Origin: Bacillota bacterium
GTDB lineage: Bacteria > Bacillota > Clostridia > Christensenellales > UBA1242
Length of the DNA: 64,000 bases
NCBI GenBank assembly: GCA_009784555.1
Contig: WRBO01000003.1
Coordinates: 1 to 64,000, forward strand
Direction of reading: 5' to 3'
The position numbers and the translations under genes are program-made. The notes below the pieces were generated by a model, which saw only the letters and a list, made by a program, of their open reading frames with translations, ran no database searches and had not been told where the DNA came from. This document shows positions 21,301 to 29,836 of this stretch, piece after piece. The stretch's first letter is position 1. Each line of letters begins with the position of its first letter.

Positions 21301-21561
21301 TTGGCACAAGAAGGCGCAATCGAAGTCGAAGGAAAAGTGGTTGAAGTTATGCGGAATGCCAACTTTAAGGTCGAGGTCAAAAACGCCCGCAGTGGTAACG
21401 TGCACGTGGTCCTGGCTTATCTATCTGGAAAACTGTACAAAAACAATATCAAGGTCTTGGAAGGCGACATGGTGAAAATCGAACTCTCACCGTACGACCT
21501 GACAAAAGGCCGAATCGTATGGCGTTCAAAGGGCGAGGCCCCAAAACCACCGCAACAATAG
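21301..21561 (+). CDS. infA: translation initiation factor IF-1 (TTG start)
   Basis: '[22 protein letters not shown]...[36 protein letters not shown]'. Confidence 0.93.
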   Translation: MAQEGAIEVEGKVVEVMRNANFKVEVKNARSGNVHVVLAYLSGKLYKNNIKVLEGDMVKIELSPYDLTKGRIVWRSKGEAPKPPQQ

Positions 21562-21573
21562 AAGGAGAGGACA

Positions 21574-21690
21574 ATGAAAGTAAGAGCAGGAGTTAAAAAG
21601 ATTTGCGACGCGTGCAAAATTATCAAGCGCGAAGGTAAAGTCATGGTCATTTGTCCAAAAAACCCAAAACACAAACAAACCCAGGGGTAA
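21574..21690 (+). CDS. rpmJ: 50S ribosomal protein L36 (not in the supplied ORF track because it is short)
   Basis: Direct translation [38 protein letters not shown]; zinc CxxC..C..H. Confidence 0.95.
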   Translation: MKVRAGVKKICDACKIIKREGKVMVICPKNPKHKQTQG

Positions 21691-21725
21691 TTTTTTAATC
21701 TAACCACATATAAGGAGAGGTAAAT

Positions 21726-22097
21726 ATGGCACGGATAGCGGGAATCGACATTCCAAAGGACAAGCAAGTAATGTACTCGCTTTGTTACATTCATGGCATT
21801 GGACAACCAATGTCAAAAAAGATTTGCGAAGCAACCGAAATCGACCCAACAACACGGGTAAAGGATTTGTCGGACGCGCAAATCAACACAATCCGTACCT
21901 ATATTGATAAAAACGTCAAGGTCGAGGGTGACATGCGCCGTGACGTGGCTCTTGACATCAAACGCCTGATGGAAATCGGGTGTTATCGTGGTGTCCGCCA
22001 CCGAAAAGGCCTGCCTGTCCGCGGACAATCATCAAAACAAAACGCACGTACACGTAAAGGGCCAAAGAAACACGTCACACGTTCAAAAAAGAAATAA
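21726..22097 (+). CDS. rpsM: 30S ribosomal protein S13
   Basis: '[26 protein letters not shown]...[31 protein letters not shown]'. Confidence 0.98.
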   Translation: MARIAGIDIPKDKQVMYSLCYIHGIGQPMSKKICEATEIDPTTRVKDLSDAQINTIRTYIDKNVKVEGDMRRDVALDIKRLMEIGCYRGVRHRKGLPVRGQSSKQNARTRKGPKKHVTRSKKK

Positions 22098-22135
22098 GAA
22101 ATAAACCGAAGACAGAGTAGAGGAGAATCGAAATA

Positions 22136-22564
22136 ATGGCAAAGAAAGAAGCAGCAAAACCGAAACCAACGATGAAAAAGAAACCAACCACCAAACGCAA
22201 AAAGAAGGTTTCCCATAACATCGCCCAGGGTCAAGCACACATAAGTGCCAGCTTCAACAATACCATCGTAACCATCACCGACCAATCGGGTGCGGTTCAA
22301 ACATGGGCCAGCGCGGGTACAAGCGGCTTCAAAGGCAGCCGTAAATCAACACCGTTCGCGGCAACAACCGCCGCCGAAAAGGCAGGGGCCGCCGCAAAGG
22401 ACATGGGCGTTAAAAAAGTCGACGTCATGATAAAGGGCCCTGGACACGGCCGTGAAAACGCAATCCGTGCCCTGCAAACCGCGGGATTGGAAGTCACATC
22501 TATCACAGATGTCAGTCCCGTCGCCCACAACGGTTGCCGTCCACCAAAACGCCGCCGCAAGTAA
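22136..22564 (+). CDS. rpsK: 30S ribosomal protein S11
   Basis: '[52 protein letters not shown]'. Confidence 0.98.
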   Translation: MAKKEAAKPKPTMKKKPTTKRKKKVSHNIAQGQAHISASFNNTIVTITDQSGAVQTWASAGTSGFKGSRKSTPFAATTAAEKAGAAAKDMGVKKVDVMIKGPGHGRENAIRALQTAGLEVTSITDVSPVAHNGCRPPKRRRK

Positions 22565-22600
22565 TTCAATTCAACTACTACTTATAATAAGGAGATACAC

Positions 22601-23221
22601 ATGGCAAGAGAAACAGGACCAAGTTGCAGACAATGCCGTCGGGAAGGCATGAAGCTCTTTCTAAAAGGGGAGCGTTGTGTTTCCCCAAAATGCGCAATGG
22701 AACGCCGCCCAGTTGTCCCTGGACAACACGGCCTCATGCGTCGCAAAGAAAAAGAATACGGAACACAATTGCGTGAAAAGCAAAAGGTCAAGCGCGCCTA
22801 TGGTGTCCTTGAACGCCAATTCCGTAACCTTTACGAAGAGGCTGTTCGCATGAAAGGCGTTACTGGTGAAAACCTGCTTTCCATGTTGGAACGTCGTTTG
22901 GACAACGTCGTTTACCGTATGGGTATCGGGTCATCCCGTAAAGAAGCCCGTCAAATCGTTTCCCACCGTCACATCACCGTGAACGGTCGCCCTGTCAACA
23001 TCTCGTCATACATCGTCAAAAAAGGCGACAAAATCGGTATAAAGGAAAACAAGCGCGAGCTTGAAATGTTCAAAGACCTGAAAAACCAAAAACCTATCAT
23101 GCCAAAATGGTTGGAATTCAACGGTGACAAACTTACTGGAACAATTCTCGACCTGCCTGCACGTGACGACATCGACCTGAACATCCAAGAAAACCTTATC
23201 ATCGAACTTTACAGCCGTTAA
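22601..23221 (+). CDS. rpsD: 30S ribosomal protein S4 (Cys-containing N-terminus)
   Basis: 'GPSCRQCRREGMKLFLKGERCVSPKCAMERR...RLDNVVYRMGIGSSRKEARQIVSHRHITVNGRPVNI'. Confidence 0.97.
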   Translation: MARETGPSCRQCRREGMKLFLKGERCVSPKCAMERRPVVPGQHGLMRRKEKEYGTQLREKQKVKRAYGVLERQFRNLYEEAVRMKGVTGENLLSMLERRLDNVVYRMGIGSSRKEARQIVSHRHITVNGRPVNISSYIVKKGDKIGIKENKRELEMFKDLKNQKPIMPKWLEFNGDKLTGTILDLPARDDIDLNIQENLIIELYSR

Positions 23222-23275
23222 ACCAAGGGGCTGTAGTTACAACTTGGGGACTATTACAAATTTTGGAGGTGCATT

Positions 23276-24241
23276 ATGCAAATGGAACTTGAAAAGCCAC
23301 GGATTAACATGACCGAATCCGCCAGCCAAAGGTCAGCAAAATTTACCGTAGAACCGCTGGAACGCGGTTACGGGAACACACTCGGAAACATGTTGCGCCG
23401 TGTTCTTCTTTCATCTCTTCCTGGTGCGGCTGTTGTTGCCATCAAAATCGAAGGCGTGATGCACGAATTCTCAACCGTTCCTGGTGTTGTGGAAGACGTC
23501 ACTGACATCGTCCTTAACCTCAAAAACCTTGTTGTTAAAACGGTATCTTCGGACCTTGGCTTCCGCGGCGTAATGCGTATCAAATCGAAAAAAGCTGGCG
23601 TCGTAACTGCAAAGGACTTTGAATTCTCGTCCGACATCACCGTCTGCAACCCTGACATGGTCATCTGTACCTTGGATGGTGGGCACGAGCTAAACATGGA
23701 AGTAATCATCGGCCGTGGCCGCGGTTACGTCGTTGCAAAAGACCACAAAGGCGCAACCGAAAACATCGGAACAATCGCAATAGACAGTCTCTTCTCACCG
23801 GTTGAAAAGGTAAACTACTATGTCGAGGCCGCTCGTGTCGGCCAAAAAATCGACTACGACAAACTGGTTGTGGAAGTCACAACAAACGGCAGTGTAGAGG
23901 CCCGCGAAGTCGTATCCCTCGGCGCACGCCTTATCCAAGACCACCTGCAAATGTTCGTCGACCTGGTATCGGGCATGACAAACATCGTTACATTGATTGA
24001 CCGTCAAGAAGACGCAAAAGTCAAAATCCTTGAAATGTCAATCGAAGACCTGGAACTGTCCCCACGTTCAAGCAACTGCTTAAAACGTGCAAACATCAAC
24101 ACAATTGATGACCTTACACGCAAAACCAAATCTGAAATGTTGCGCGTCCGCAACTTGGGCAGCAAATCTCTTGACGAGATTGAACAAAAATTGATAAACC
24201 TTCTTGGGCACGGATTCCGCCAAGAAGACGACCAGGCCTGA
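23276..24241 (+). CDS. rpoA: DNA-directed RNA polymerase subunit alpha
   Basis: 'FTVEPLERGYGNTLGNMLRRVLLSSLPGAAVVAIKIEGVMHEFSTVPGVVEDVTDIVLNLK'; alpha-CTD present. Confidence 0.98.
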   Translation: MQMELEKPRINMTESASQRSAKFTVEPLERGYGNTLGNMLRRVLLSSLPGAAVVAIKIEGVMHEFSTVPGVVEDVTDIVLNLKNLVVKTVSSDLGFRGVMRIKSKKAGVVTAKDFEFSSDITVCNPDMVICTLDGGHELNMEVIIGRGRGYVVAKDHKGATENIGTIAIDSLFSPVEKVNYYVEAARVGQKIDYDKLVVEVTTNGSVEAREVVSLGARLIQDHLQMFVDLVSGMTNIVTLIDRQEDAKVKILEMSIEDLELSPRSSNCLKRANINTIDDLTRKTKSEMLRVRNLGSKSLDEIEQKLINLLGHGFRQEDDQA

Positions 24242-24331
24242 AGGCCAGGACCGCAGCATAGAAAAGTTGCGGGGCAGTATAACTGCCAGAGCGAGAGGCT
24301 CGGTAAACTACTAAAAGAGGAGAACTAAAAA

Positions 24332-24844
24332 ATGGCAAAACCAGCAAAATTGGGAAAACCAACCGACCAACGTATGGCAATCATGCGTAACCAGGTCAGC
24401 ACCCTTCTATGGAACGGTCGCCTGGAAACAACTGTCGCAAAGGCAAAATCTGTTCGCGCAATCGCGGAAAAGATTATTACCATGGCGATGAACACCTACA
24501 CCGACACCGTAAAGGTCGAAAAAGAAGTCGTCAACGCAAAAGGTGTAAAAGTTAAAAAGAACGTTATGCAAGACGGTCCAACCAAATTGGCTGCTCGCCG
24601 TCGTATCATGACCAAGGTCTACGACCTGCACGAAATCAAATCGGCCGAGGAAACCAAACGCTCATTTGAAAAACGTACAAAAAATATCAACCACCCACTC
24701 GTTGAAAAAATCTTCAACGAACTTGCACCACGCTACGCAAAACGCGCAAAAGAACTGGGCCAGGGCGGGGGATACACACGTATCATGAAACTCGGAAACC
24801 GTAAGGGCGACGATGCCCCAATGGCAATCATCGAATTGGTTTAA
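24332..24844 (+). CDS. rplQ: 50S ribosomal protein L17
   Basis: 'LGKPTDQRMAIMRNQVSTLLWNGRLETTVAKAKSVRAIAEKIITMA...YTRIMKLGNRKGDDAPMAIIELV'. Confidence 0.96.
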   Translation: MAKPAKLGKPTDQRMAIMRNQVSTLLWNGRLETTVAKAKSVRAIAEKIITMAMNTYTDTVKVEKEVVNAKGVKVKKNVMQDGPTKLAARRRIMTKVYDLHEIKSAEETKRSFEKRTKNINHPLVEKIFNELAPRYAKRAKELGQGGGYTRIMKLGNRKGDDAPMAIIELV

Positions 24845-24846
24845 TT

Positions 24847-24872
24847 AAAAAAAGGGGCTTTGACCCTTTTTT
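24847..24872 (+). terminator. intrinsic terminator at end of alpha operon
   Basis: AAAAAAAGGGGCTTTGACCCTTTTTTC. Confidence 0.6.
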
Positions 24873-24891
24873 CTATGCCGTTAAAAATAAC

Positions 24892-25125
24892 TTACATCGC
24901 ATCGACCTGAACCTCGCCGCACAATATATCACTATACGAATACGTCAGGGCATCCGTATCATTAATACGCACAACAAACACCCGCGAAAAGGCATTTTCA
25001 ATAACACCGCGATAATTATGCACCTGCTTACGTCCGCGACAAACCTGCATTTTAATATCTTGGCCCACCATCTCATCAATCTTCTGTCGTATCATATCAA
25101 TCGTTAAACCATTTTTCTTTGTCAT
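24892..25125 (-). CDS. veg: Veg family protein
   Basis: 'GQDIKMQVCRGRKQVHNYRGVIENAFSRVFVVRI...TYSYSDILCGEVQV' resembles B. subtilis Veg. Confidence 0.8.
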   Translation of the reverse strand: MTKKNGLTIDMIRQKIDEMVGQDIKMQVCRGRKQVHNYRGVIENAFSRVFVVRINDTDALTYSYSDILCGEVQVDAM

Positions 25126-25188
25126 TGGTTCTATTTATTGCCAAAACCCTCATAGATTAGACTAACAACTTATTGGGGAGGGGGCAAA

Positions 25189-26703
25189 ATGTCGTTTGAA
25201 GTGGTGCATGGAGAAAAAAGACCAAGGGGCCTAGAACAAATTATGAAATCACAGATACGTGTCGAGGGCCGTATCGAACTTAAAACGCCCGCCAAACGGA
25301 TACTCGAAACGTCCGCGCGGTGCTTTATGACCGAGGTCGAACGAACCGAGGCCGAGGTCACAATGCGTGGCACCGTAACAACCCGTGTCATTTTCATAGA
25401 CGAAACAGACATGTATAACAGTGAAGAACGCACGGACAGCTTCACCGAAAAGGTAAACCTGCAAAACCACGAAACAATAACCTCGGTCGCGCCGATGGTT
25501 CATGTCATGGAAACTCGCCACAATGACGCGGGCGGGGGAATGGTCGACGTAATCAACGTGATTGAACTCGTCATGATGGGACTGGTAACGCGAGAGGTTC
25601 GCTTTGTCGCCGACCTGCGTGGCGATGTCGAATGCCGCCGCGAAACGGTGGCTCTACCGTCATTCGGCGCGCAAATGACCTCCCGCTTTGAAATCGAAGA
25701 AACCATCGACCTGGACAAAGACTGTGACGGGGTACTGGGCACGGATATCGTTGCGGGCCTGCGCGATGTAATCATTGGCGACGGCAAGGTAGTCCTAAAA
25801 GGCGTCATGAGTGCAAACGTAATCTCCGTCCGCGCGGGCGGCGTCCACGCCGAGGTTCGCGAATTCGACTTCTCCAAAACATTGACGCACCGTGACTTGG
25901 GAATCGATGACAAAATGACGGGACGCATAACGGTGGGCGCGGTAACAATGCGCACCGACAACCGCGAACGCCCTCAACTAACCGTGGTCGCCGAGCTAAT
26001 ATTCGTTGGATACACCGTAACCACGGAAACGGCCGAATCCATCACCGACGCATTTTCGTACACAAATGCATTGGATTTTGTGCGCGGAACGGCGCAAACC
26101 ACATCCGTATTGCCACAACACAACTCGGTGCTAGAGGTCGAGGGTAACCTAACGATGCCTGCCAATGCGCCGTTTATAACACGCATCTGCTCCGTCAGCG
26201 GTGCTCGGGTCAGCGGCACTAACATCGTCGTGGCAACTGACCGTGCAACTGTCGAAGGCATGATTACGGCACAAATAGTCTACGAGTGCGAGGAACGCGG
26301 CATCCACATCCACACTGTCAACGTTCCATTCTCGGTCGCAACCCGTGTTGACGGACTGACAACTGCCCACAACGTCGCATTGTCGGTAACTGTCCTGGCT
26401 TGCCGTGTAAAGGCCCGCCGCGGCCGCGAAATCATGGTCGATGCACGGGTGGCGATATCACTCTCTGGGGTATCTAACGTCGAAACCGCGGTCGTAACCG
26501 ACATCACCCTGGGGGCCGAGATTCCGCGCGACACATCTGCCATCCTTATATACACCGTTCTGGACGGTGAAACACTATGGGATGTTGCCAAACGTATCGC
26601 CGTTCCAACCGCCGAAATCACTGGCCAAAACCCTGAAATGGGCGAAAACCTAAAATCGGGCGACAAAATCTTCATCTACCGCCAACATGTTATCAACTTC
26701 TAA
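25189..26703 (+). CDS. DUF3794 repeats plus C-terminal LysM (SipL-like spore morphogenesis protein)
   Basis: Repeated DUF3794-like beta domains; C-terminal 'IYTVLDGETLWDVAKRIAVPTAEITGQNPEMGENLKSGDKIFI' LysM. Confidence 0.8.
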   Translation: MSFEVVHGEKRPRGLEQIMKSQIRVEGRIELKTPAKRILETSARCFMTEVERTEAEVTMRGTVTTRVIFIDETDMYNSEERTDSFTEKVNLQNHETITSVAPMVHVMETRHNDAGGGMVDVINVIELVMMGLVTREVRFVADLRGDVECRRETVALPSFGAQMTSRFEIEETIDLDKDCDGVLGTDIVAGLRDVIIGDGKVVLKGVMSANVISVRAGGVHAEVREFDFSKTLTHRDLGIDDKMTGRITVGAVTMRTDNRERPQLTVVAELIFVGYTVTTETAESITDAFSYTNALDFVRGTAQTTSVLPQHNSVLEVEGNLTMPANAPFITRICSVSGARVSGTNIVVATDRATVEGMITAQIVYECEERGIHIHTVNVPFSVATRVDGLTTAHNVALSVTVLACRVKARRGREIMVDARVAISLSGVSNVETAVVTDITLGAEIPRDTSAILIYTVLDGETLWDVAKRIAVPTAEITGQNPEMGENLKSGDKIFIYRQHVINF

Positions 26704-26724
26704 ATCCCTGTCAATGATATACAC

Positions 26725-27264
26725 ATGAAAGTAGTCATTGCTGGGGTATTCGTTCTAATATCGGTCGTCATACTTGCGTTTGGCGGCCTTTTTACTCTCG
26801 GTACCCCTAATGCTGGTGTCGACGATTTCCTGCGGTTTCATATCCGTGCAAATTCAAACACCGCCTCCGACCAAGAGGTCAAATACCTAATAAAACAAGA
26901 AATCCTAAACCAATTCACCCCAATCTTCTCGGGCGTAACATCTCGCGAAATGGCAATGACAACCTTGGGGGGAAACATATCCCGCCTGGAACGAATTGCA
27001 AACAACGTCCTGCACGCAAACGGCAAATCATACACTGCTCGCGCGTTCCTGCGCTCCGAATACTTCCCAATGCGAACATACCATGGATTCACATTGCCCG
27101 CGGGAAACTATGACGCCCTAATAATCGAACTCGGCCTCGCCCGCGGCGAAAACTGGTGGTGTGTGGTCTATCCACCCCTCTGCTTCCTCGACAATAACAT
27201 AGGGGGCGAGAGGGGAGTGGTCTATCGCTCCCGTCTCCACGAAATCATCCGCCGCTTCCAATAA
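26725..27264 (+). CDS. spoIIR: stage II sporulation protein R
   Basis: 'FLRFHIRANSNTASDQEVKYLIKQEIL...LPAGNYDALIIELGLARGENWWCVVYPPLCFLD'. Confidence 0.92.
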   Translation: MKVVIAGVFVLISVVILAFGGLFTLGTPNAGVDDFLRFHIRANSNTASDQEVKYLIKQEILNQFTPIFSGVTSREMAMTTLGGNISRLERIANNVLHANGKSYTARAFLRSEYFPMRTYHGFTLPAGNYDALIIELGLARGENWWCVVYPPLCFLDNNIGGERGVVYRSRLHEIIRRFQ

Positions 27265-27307
27265 AAAAGTCGCGCCCAGCGCGCGTTACACGCGTCCCGA
27301 CTTTTTT
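27263..27307 (+). terminator. intrinsic terminator after spoIIR
   Basis: AAAAAAGTCG...CGACTTTTTT with GC-rich inner stem. Confidence 0.7.
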
Positions 27308-27383
27308 GGACATTAATGAATCCAAAAAATCACACGGAAATATCTGACGATATTTCCTAGGTCTTAAAAAAAGAGTAAATCTT

Positions 27384-27923
27384 CTAAAAATTAGTTACAC
27401 CGCTATTCGCACCGCGCCTTGCTGCATCAATACTGTTTTGGCTGACTGTTTCAAACGAAGCAGTCAAAAGTTTTTCCGCATGTTTATATGCCTTTACGGC
27501 AATTACCTTGTTGTACATTGCCGCCTCATCGGCATTCCCCATGTCAAAACGCATCGGATATGTTCTCCCGACAAAACCATATGTTAATCTGTTATACCAA
27601 TTTGGCGGCGGATAATAAACACGTGACCCTAAAACAGGGCAGTTATAATAAAGTCGGTCTTGTGTCTCTGTCCCAACTTGGGGTGCAAATGGAGACTTGT
27701 CTTCCCGATACCATTTTGAAACCCAACCTTGGTTTGTTCTCTCGGGGAAGTTGTACCAACGCATCATAGGCGTGGCTTTGGCCGCATCAACAATGGTACC
27801 GCACGTCATTAATTTCACGCGTGATTTATCATCATTATAATGTCCGCAACGAATGGCTCGAAAAGGCCTATTTTTCTTGTCCGCTAACTCTACCAAGAAC
27901 ATATGACATCTAATATTTCGCAT
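27384..27923 (-). CDS. hypothetical protein, 179 aa
   Basis: Only substantial ORF in the gap; no family recognised. Confidence 0.45.
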   Translation of the reverse strand: MRNIRCHMFLVELADKKNRPFRAIRCGHYNDDKSRVKLMTCGTIVDAAKATPMMRWYNFPERTNQGWVSKWYREDKSPFAPQVGTETQDRLYYNCPVLGSRVYYPPPNWYNRLTYGFVGRTYPMRFDMGNADEAAMYNKVIAVKAYKHAEKLLTASFETVSQNSIDAARRGANSGVTNF

Positions 27924-27988
27924 GAACCAATTATACTACATGCCCCATCTAAACGGCAAATATATTGGTTATAATGTCACCAACCCCC

Positions 27989-28016
27989 TTGACGCCCAAA
28001 AATCTCATGCTACCCT
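27989..28016 (+). promoter_or_regulatory. promoter-like start of C-tract element A
   Basis: TTGACG, 16 nt, TGC-TACCCT; same geometry as 45448 and 61107. Confidence 0.5.
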
Positions 28017-28245
28017 AAAATGTAAAGGAGGGTAGTATGTCTGGTTTCTCGGCTGCCAACGAGATATGTTTTTCATCTTCTGCGGATACACTGTGGATGT
28101 TACATACTGTAGGTGTACCAGTCCTCGAAGACAAAAAACACATCTCGGGCGCGCCTCGAAAACCCCCCCCCAACAGAAAAACATAAAAAGTAAAAACCCC
28201 CCCCAAGGCCCAGAACGGAAAACTCTTCGGAATTTTGCTCGAACT
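28017..28245 (+). ncRNA. candidate structured RNA / intergenic element A (long hairpin plus paired C-tracts)
   Basis: Stem 28061-28080 / 28127-28146 (17 of 20 pairs), 46-nt apical region, GGCGCGCCTCG, C9 at 28163-28171 and C8 at 28197-28204. Confidence 0.5.
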
Positions 28246-28289
28246 GTGATATATGTAAAATACATCTTGGAAAATTGGAGGAAAATAAA

Positions 28290-28856
28290 ATGACAACACA
28301 CCACAGCCCAGCGGTAAAGGTAACAAACCCGGACATGGCACTAAAACTGTTAAAAGACGGTCACGCACGATTTCTGGCAAACGAATTGGCCGAATCAAAC
28401 CACCCATTGTCGAAAATGAAAACCGGAACTCAACAAAGTCCATTCGCGGCAATCCTGGCCTGCGCCGACAGCCGTTGCGCCCCCGAAATCCACTTTGACC
28501 AGGGAATCGGAAACCTCTTCGTCGTCCGTAACGCGGGCAATGTCGCGGACAAAGAGGCCATTGGCTCATTCCAATTCGCAACCAATGTCCTGGGCGCGCA
28601 AATAATTGTGGTCGTCGGACACACCGAATGCGGCGCGGTCTTCAACGCCCAAGACGGGACAAAAGTAGAGCTAGAGGAACTGCAATACGTCCTAAATAAC
28701 ATCAGCTGCAAAGTCGAGGGGGCAAAAACACGGGAAGAAAGTCTAGAAATGAATACACGGGCCCAGGTCGAGATACTAAAAAACTCAAAAGGCATCACCG
28801 TTCCCGTATATGGATGTATATATAATGTTGCAAACGGCCAAATAGAATGGTTATAA
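28290..28856 (+). CDS. beta-carbonic anhydrase
   Basis: 'AILACADSRCAPEIHFDQGIGNLFVVRNAGN', 'IIVVVGHTECGAV'. Confidence 0.93.
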   Translation: MTTHHSPAVKVTNPDMALKLLKDGHARFLANELAESNHPLSKMKTGTQQSPFAAILACADSRCAPEIHFDQGIGNLFVVRNAGNVADKEAIGSFQFATNVLGAQIIVVVGHTECGAVFNAQDGTKVELEELQYVLNNISCKVEGAKTREESLEMNTRAQVEILKNSKGITVPVYGCIYNVANGQIEWL

Positions 28857-28866
28857 AGGAATAAAC

Positions 28867-29721
28867 ATGCTTGTCGCGGATGAAAATTGCAAAAGAAACA
28901 CTCGACGGGTCGCGGCCCTAACCATCTCGTCCCTATTCATCATGGGATACCTGAACGCGCTTTCATTACATACATATGACTTGGATGCAATGATTACCGC
29001 GCAAACTGGCAACTTGGTTTGGATGGGTATCAACCTCGGTTCGGGATATTGGGTAGCACTACTGGAAAACCTCGGACTACTCTTCGGCTTTATGTTCGGG
29101 GCGGTGTTCGCACTCTATACCTACAAGATGTTTCGGAACAAACAACTACAATTCTTCTACAACTGGACTGTCTTCATCGTTCCAATAATCCTTTATCCGT
29201 TGCTATTCCAATATTCCGCACCGCCCGTTATCTCGTTTCTAATTTTGGGATTTGCTGCGGGGGCGACGCTGGGATTCTTCCGAAAAATCTACCATATGGA
29301 AATCAACACATCCATGGCCACCGCGAATGTGCGATTTATGGGCCTCTACTTCGCAAAAGGGTTTTTCAAGCGGGACACTCGGGGAAGCCAGGGCAGGGCA
29401 ACCTTCTTCATATTCTTCATCGCTGTATTCGCATTCGTGTTCGGGGCGTTTACATATATAATGTTCTCGCGTATGGATATTGTTGTAATCGGTCTGGTCA
29501 TATTCTGTGTGCTTCCGTACTTACTCTGTCCGGTGCGCGTAAAGATTGGCACATGCGATAATTATGCGGCCGAGGAAGACAAGCCGGACACCAACGAACT
29601 ATTCGTTGCAAACCTGCAAAAACTTGTGACAATGGCCCAAAGCTCCGACGACGTAACCCTAAACGCATCACCTACGGAATTGGAAAAATTCAAAGAACTG
29701 CTGACAAAAATGGTAGACTAG
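28867..29721 (+). CDS. YoaK/DUF1275 family membrane protein
   Basis: 'MGYLNALSLHTYDLDAMITAQTGNLVWMGINL' and ~6 TM segments. Confidence 0.85.
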   Translation: MLVADENCKRNTRRVAALTISSLFIMGYLNALSLHTYDLDAMITAQTGNLVWMGINLGSGYWVALLENLGLLFGFMFGAVFALYTYKMFRNKQLQFFYNWTVFIVPIILYPLLFQYSAPPVISFLILGFAAGATLGFFRKIYHMEINTSMATANVRFMGLYFAKGFFKRDTRGSQGRATFFIFFIAVFAFVFGAFTYIMFSRMDIVVIGLVIFCVLPYLLCPVRVKIGTCDNYAAEEDKPDTNELFVANLQKLVTMAQSSDDVTLNASPTELEKFKELLTKMVD

Positions 29722-29757
29722 AGCAGTAAATTTGATACCTAATATTAAAACTCCCTA

Positions 29758-29786
29758 TTGACAGAATTGCACGATAAATGTTATCT
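29758..29786 (+). promoter_or_regulatory. sigma-A promoter of the giant coiled-coil gene
   Basis: TTGACA, 17 nt, TTATCT. Confidence 0.5.
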
Positions 29787-29836
29787 TTATACTATGTAGG
29801 GGGCACTATGCCCATTATATGGTATGGGGGTAACTC

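Noticed and set aside
28197-28245. Post-C-tract hairpins as intrinsic terminators
   Set aside because: No T-run follows in any of the three copies, so termination is not supported.
28015-28581. 188-aa minus-strand ORF through element A and into carbonic anhydrase
   Set aside because: Mostly antisense to a clear enzyme gene; kept only as a caveat in the coding-vs-RNA discussion.
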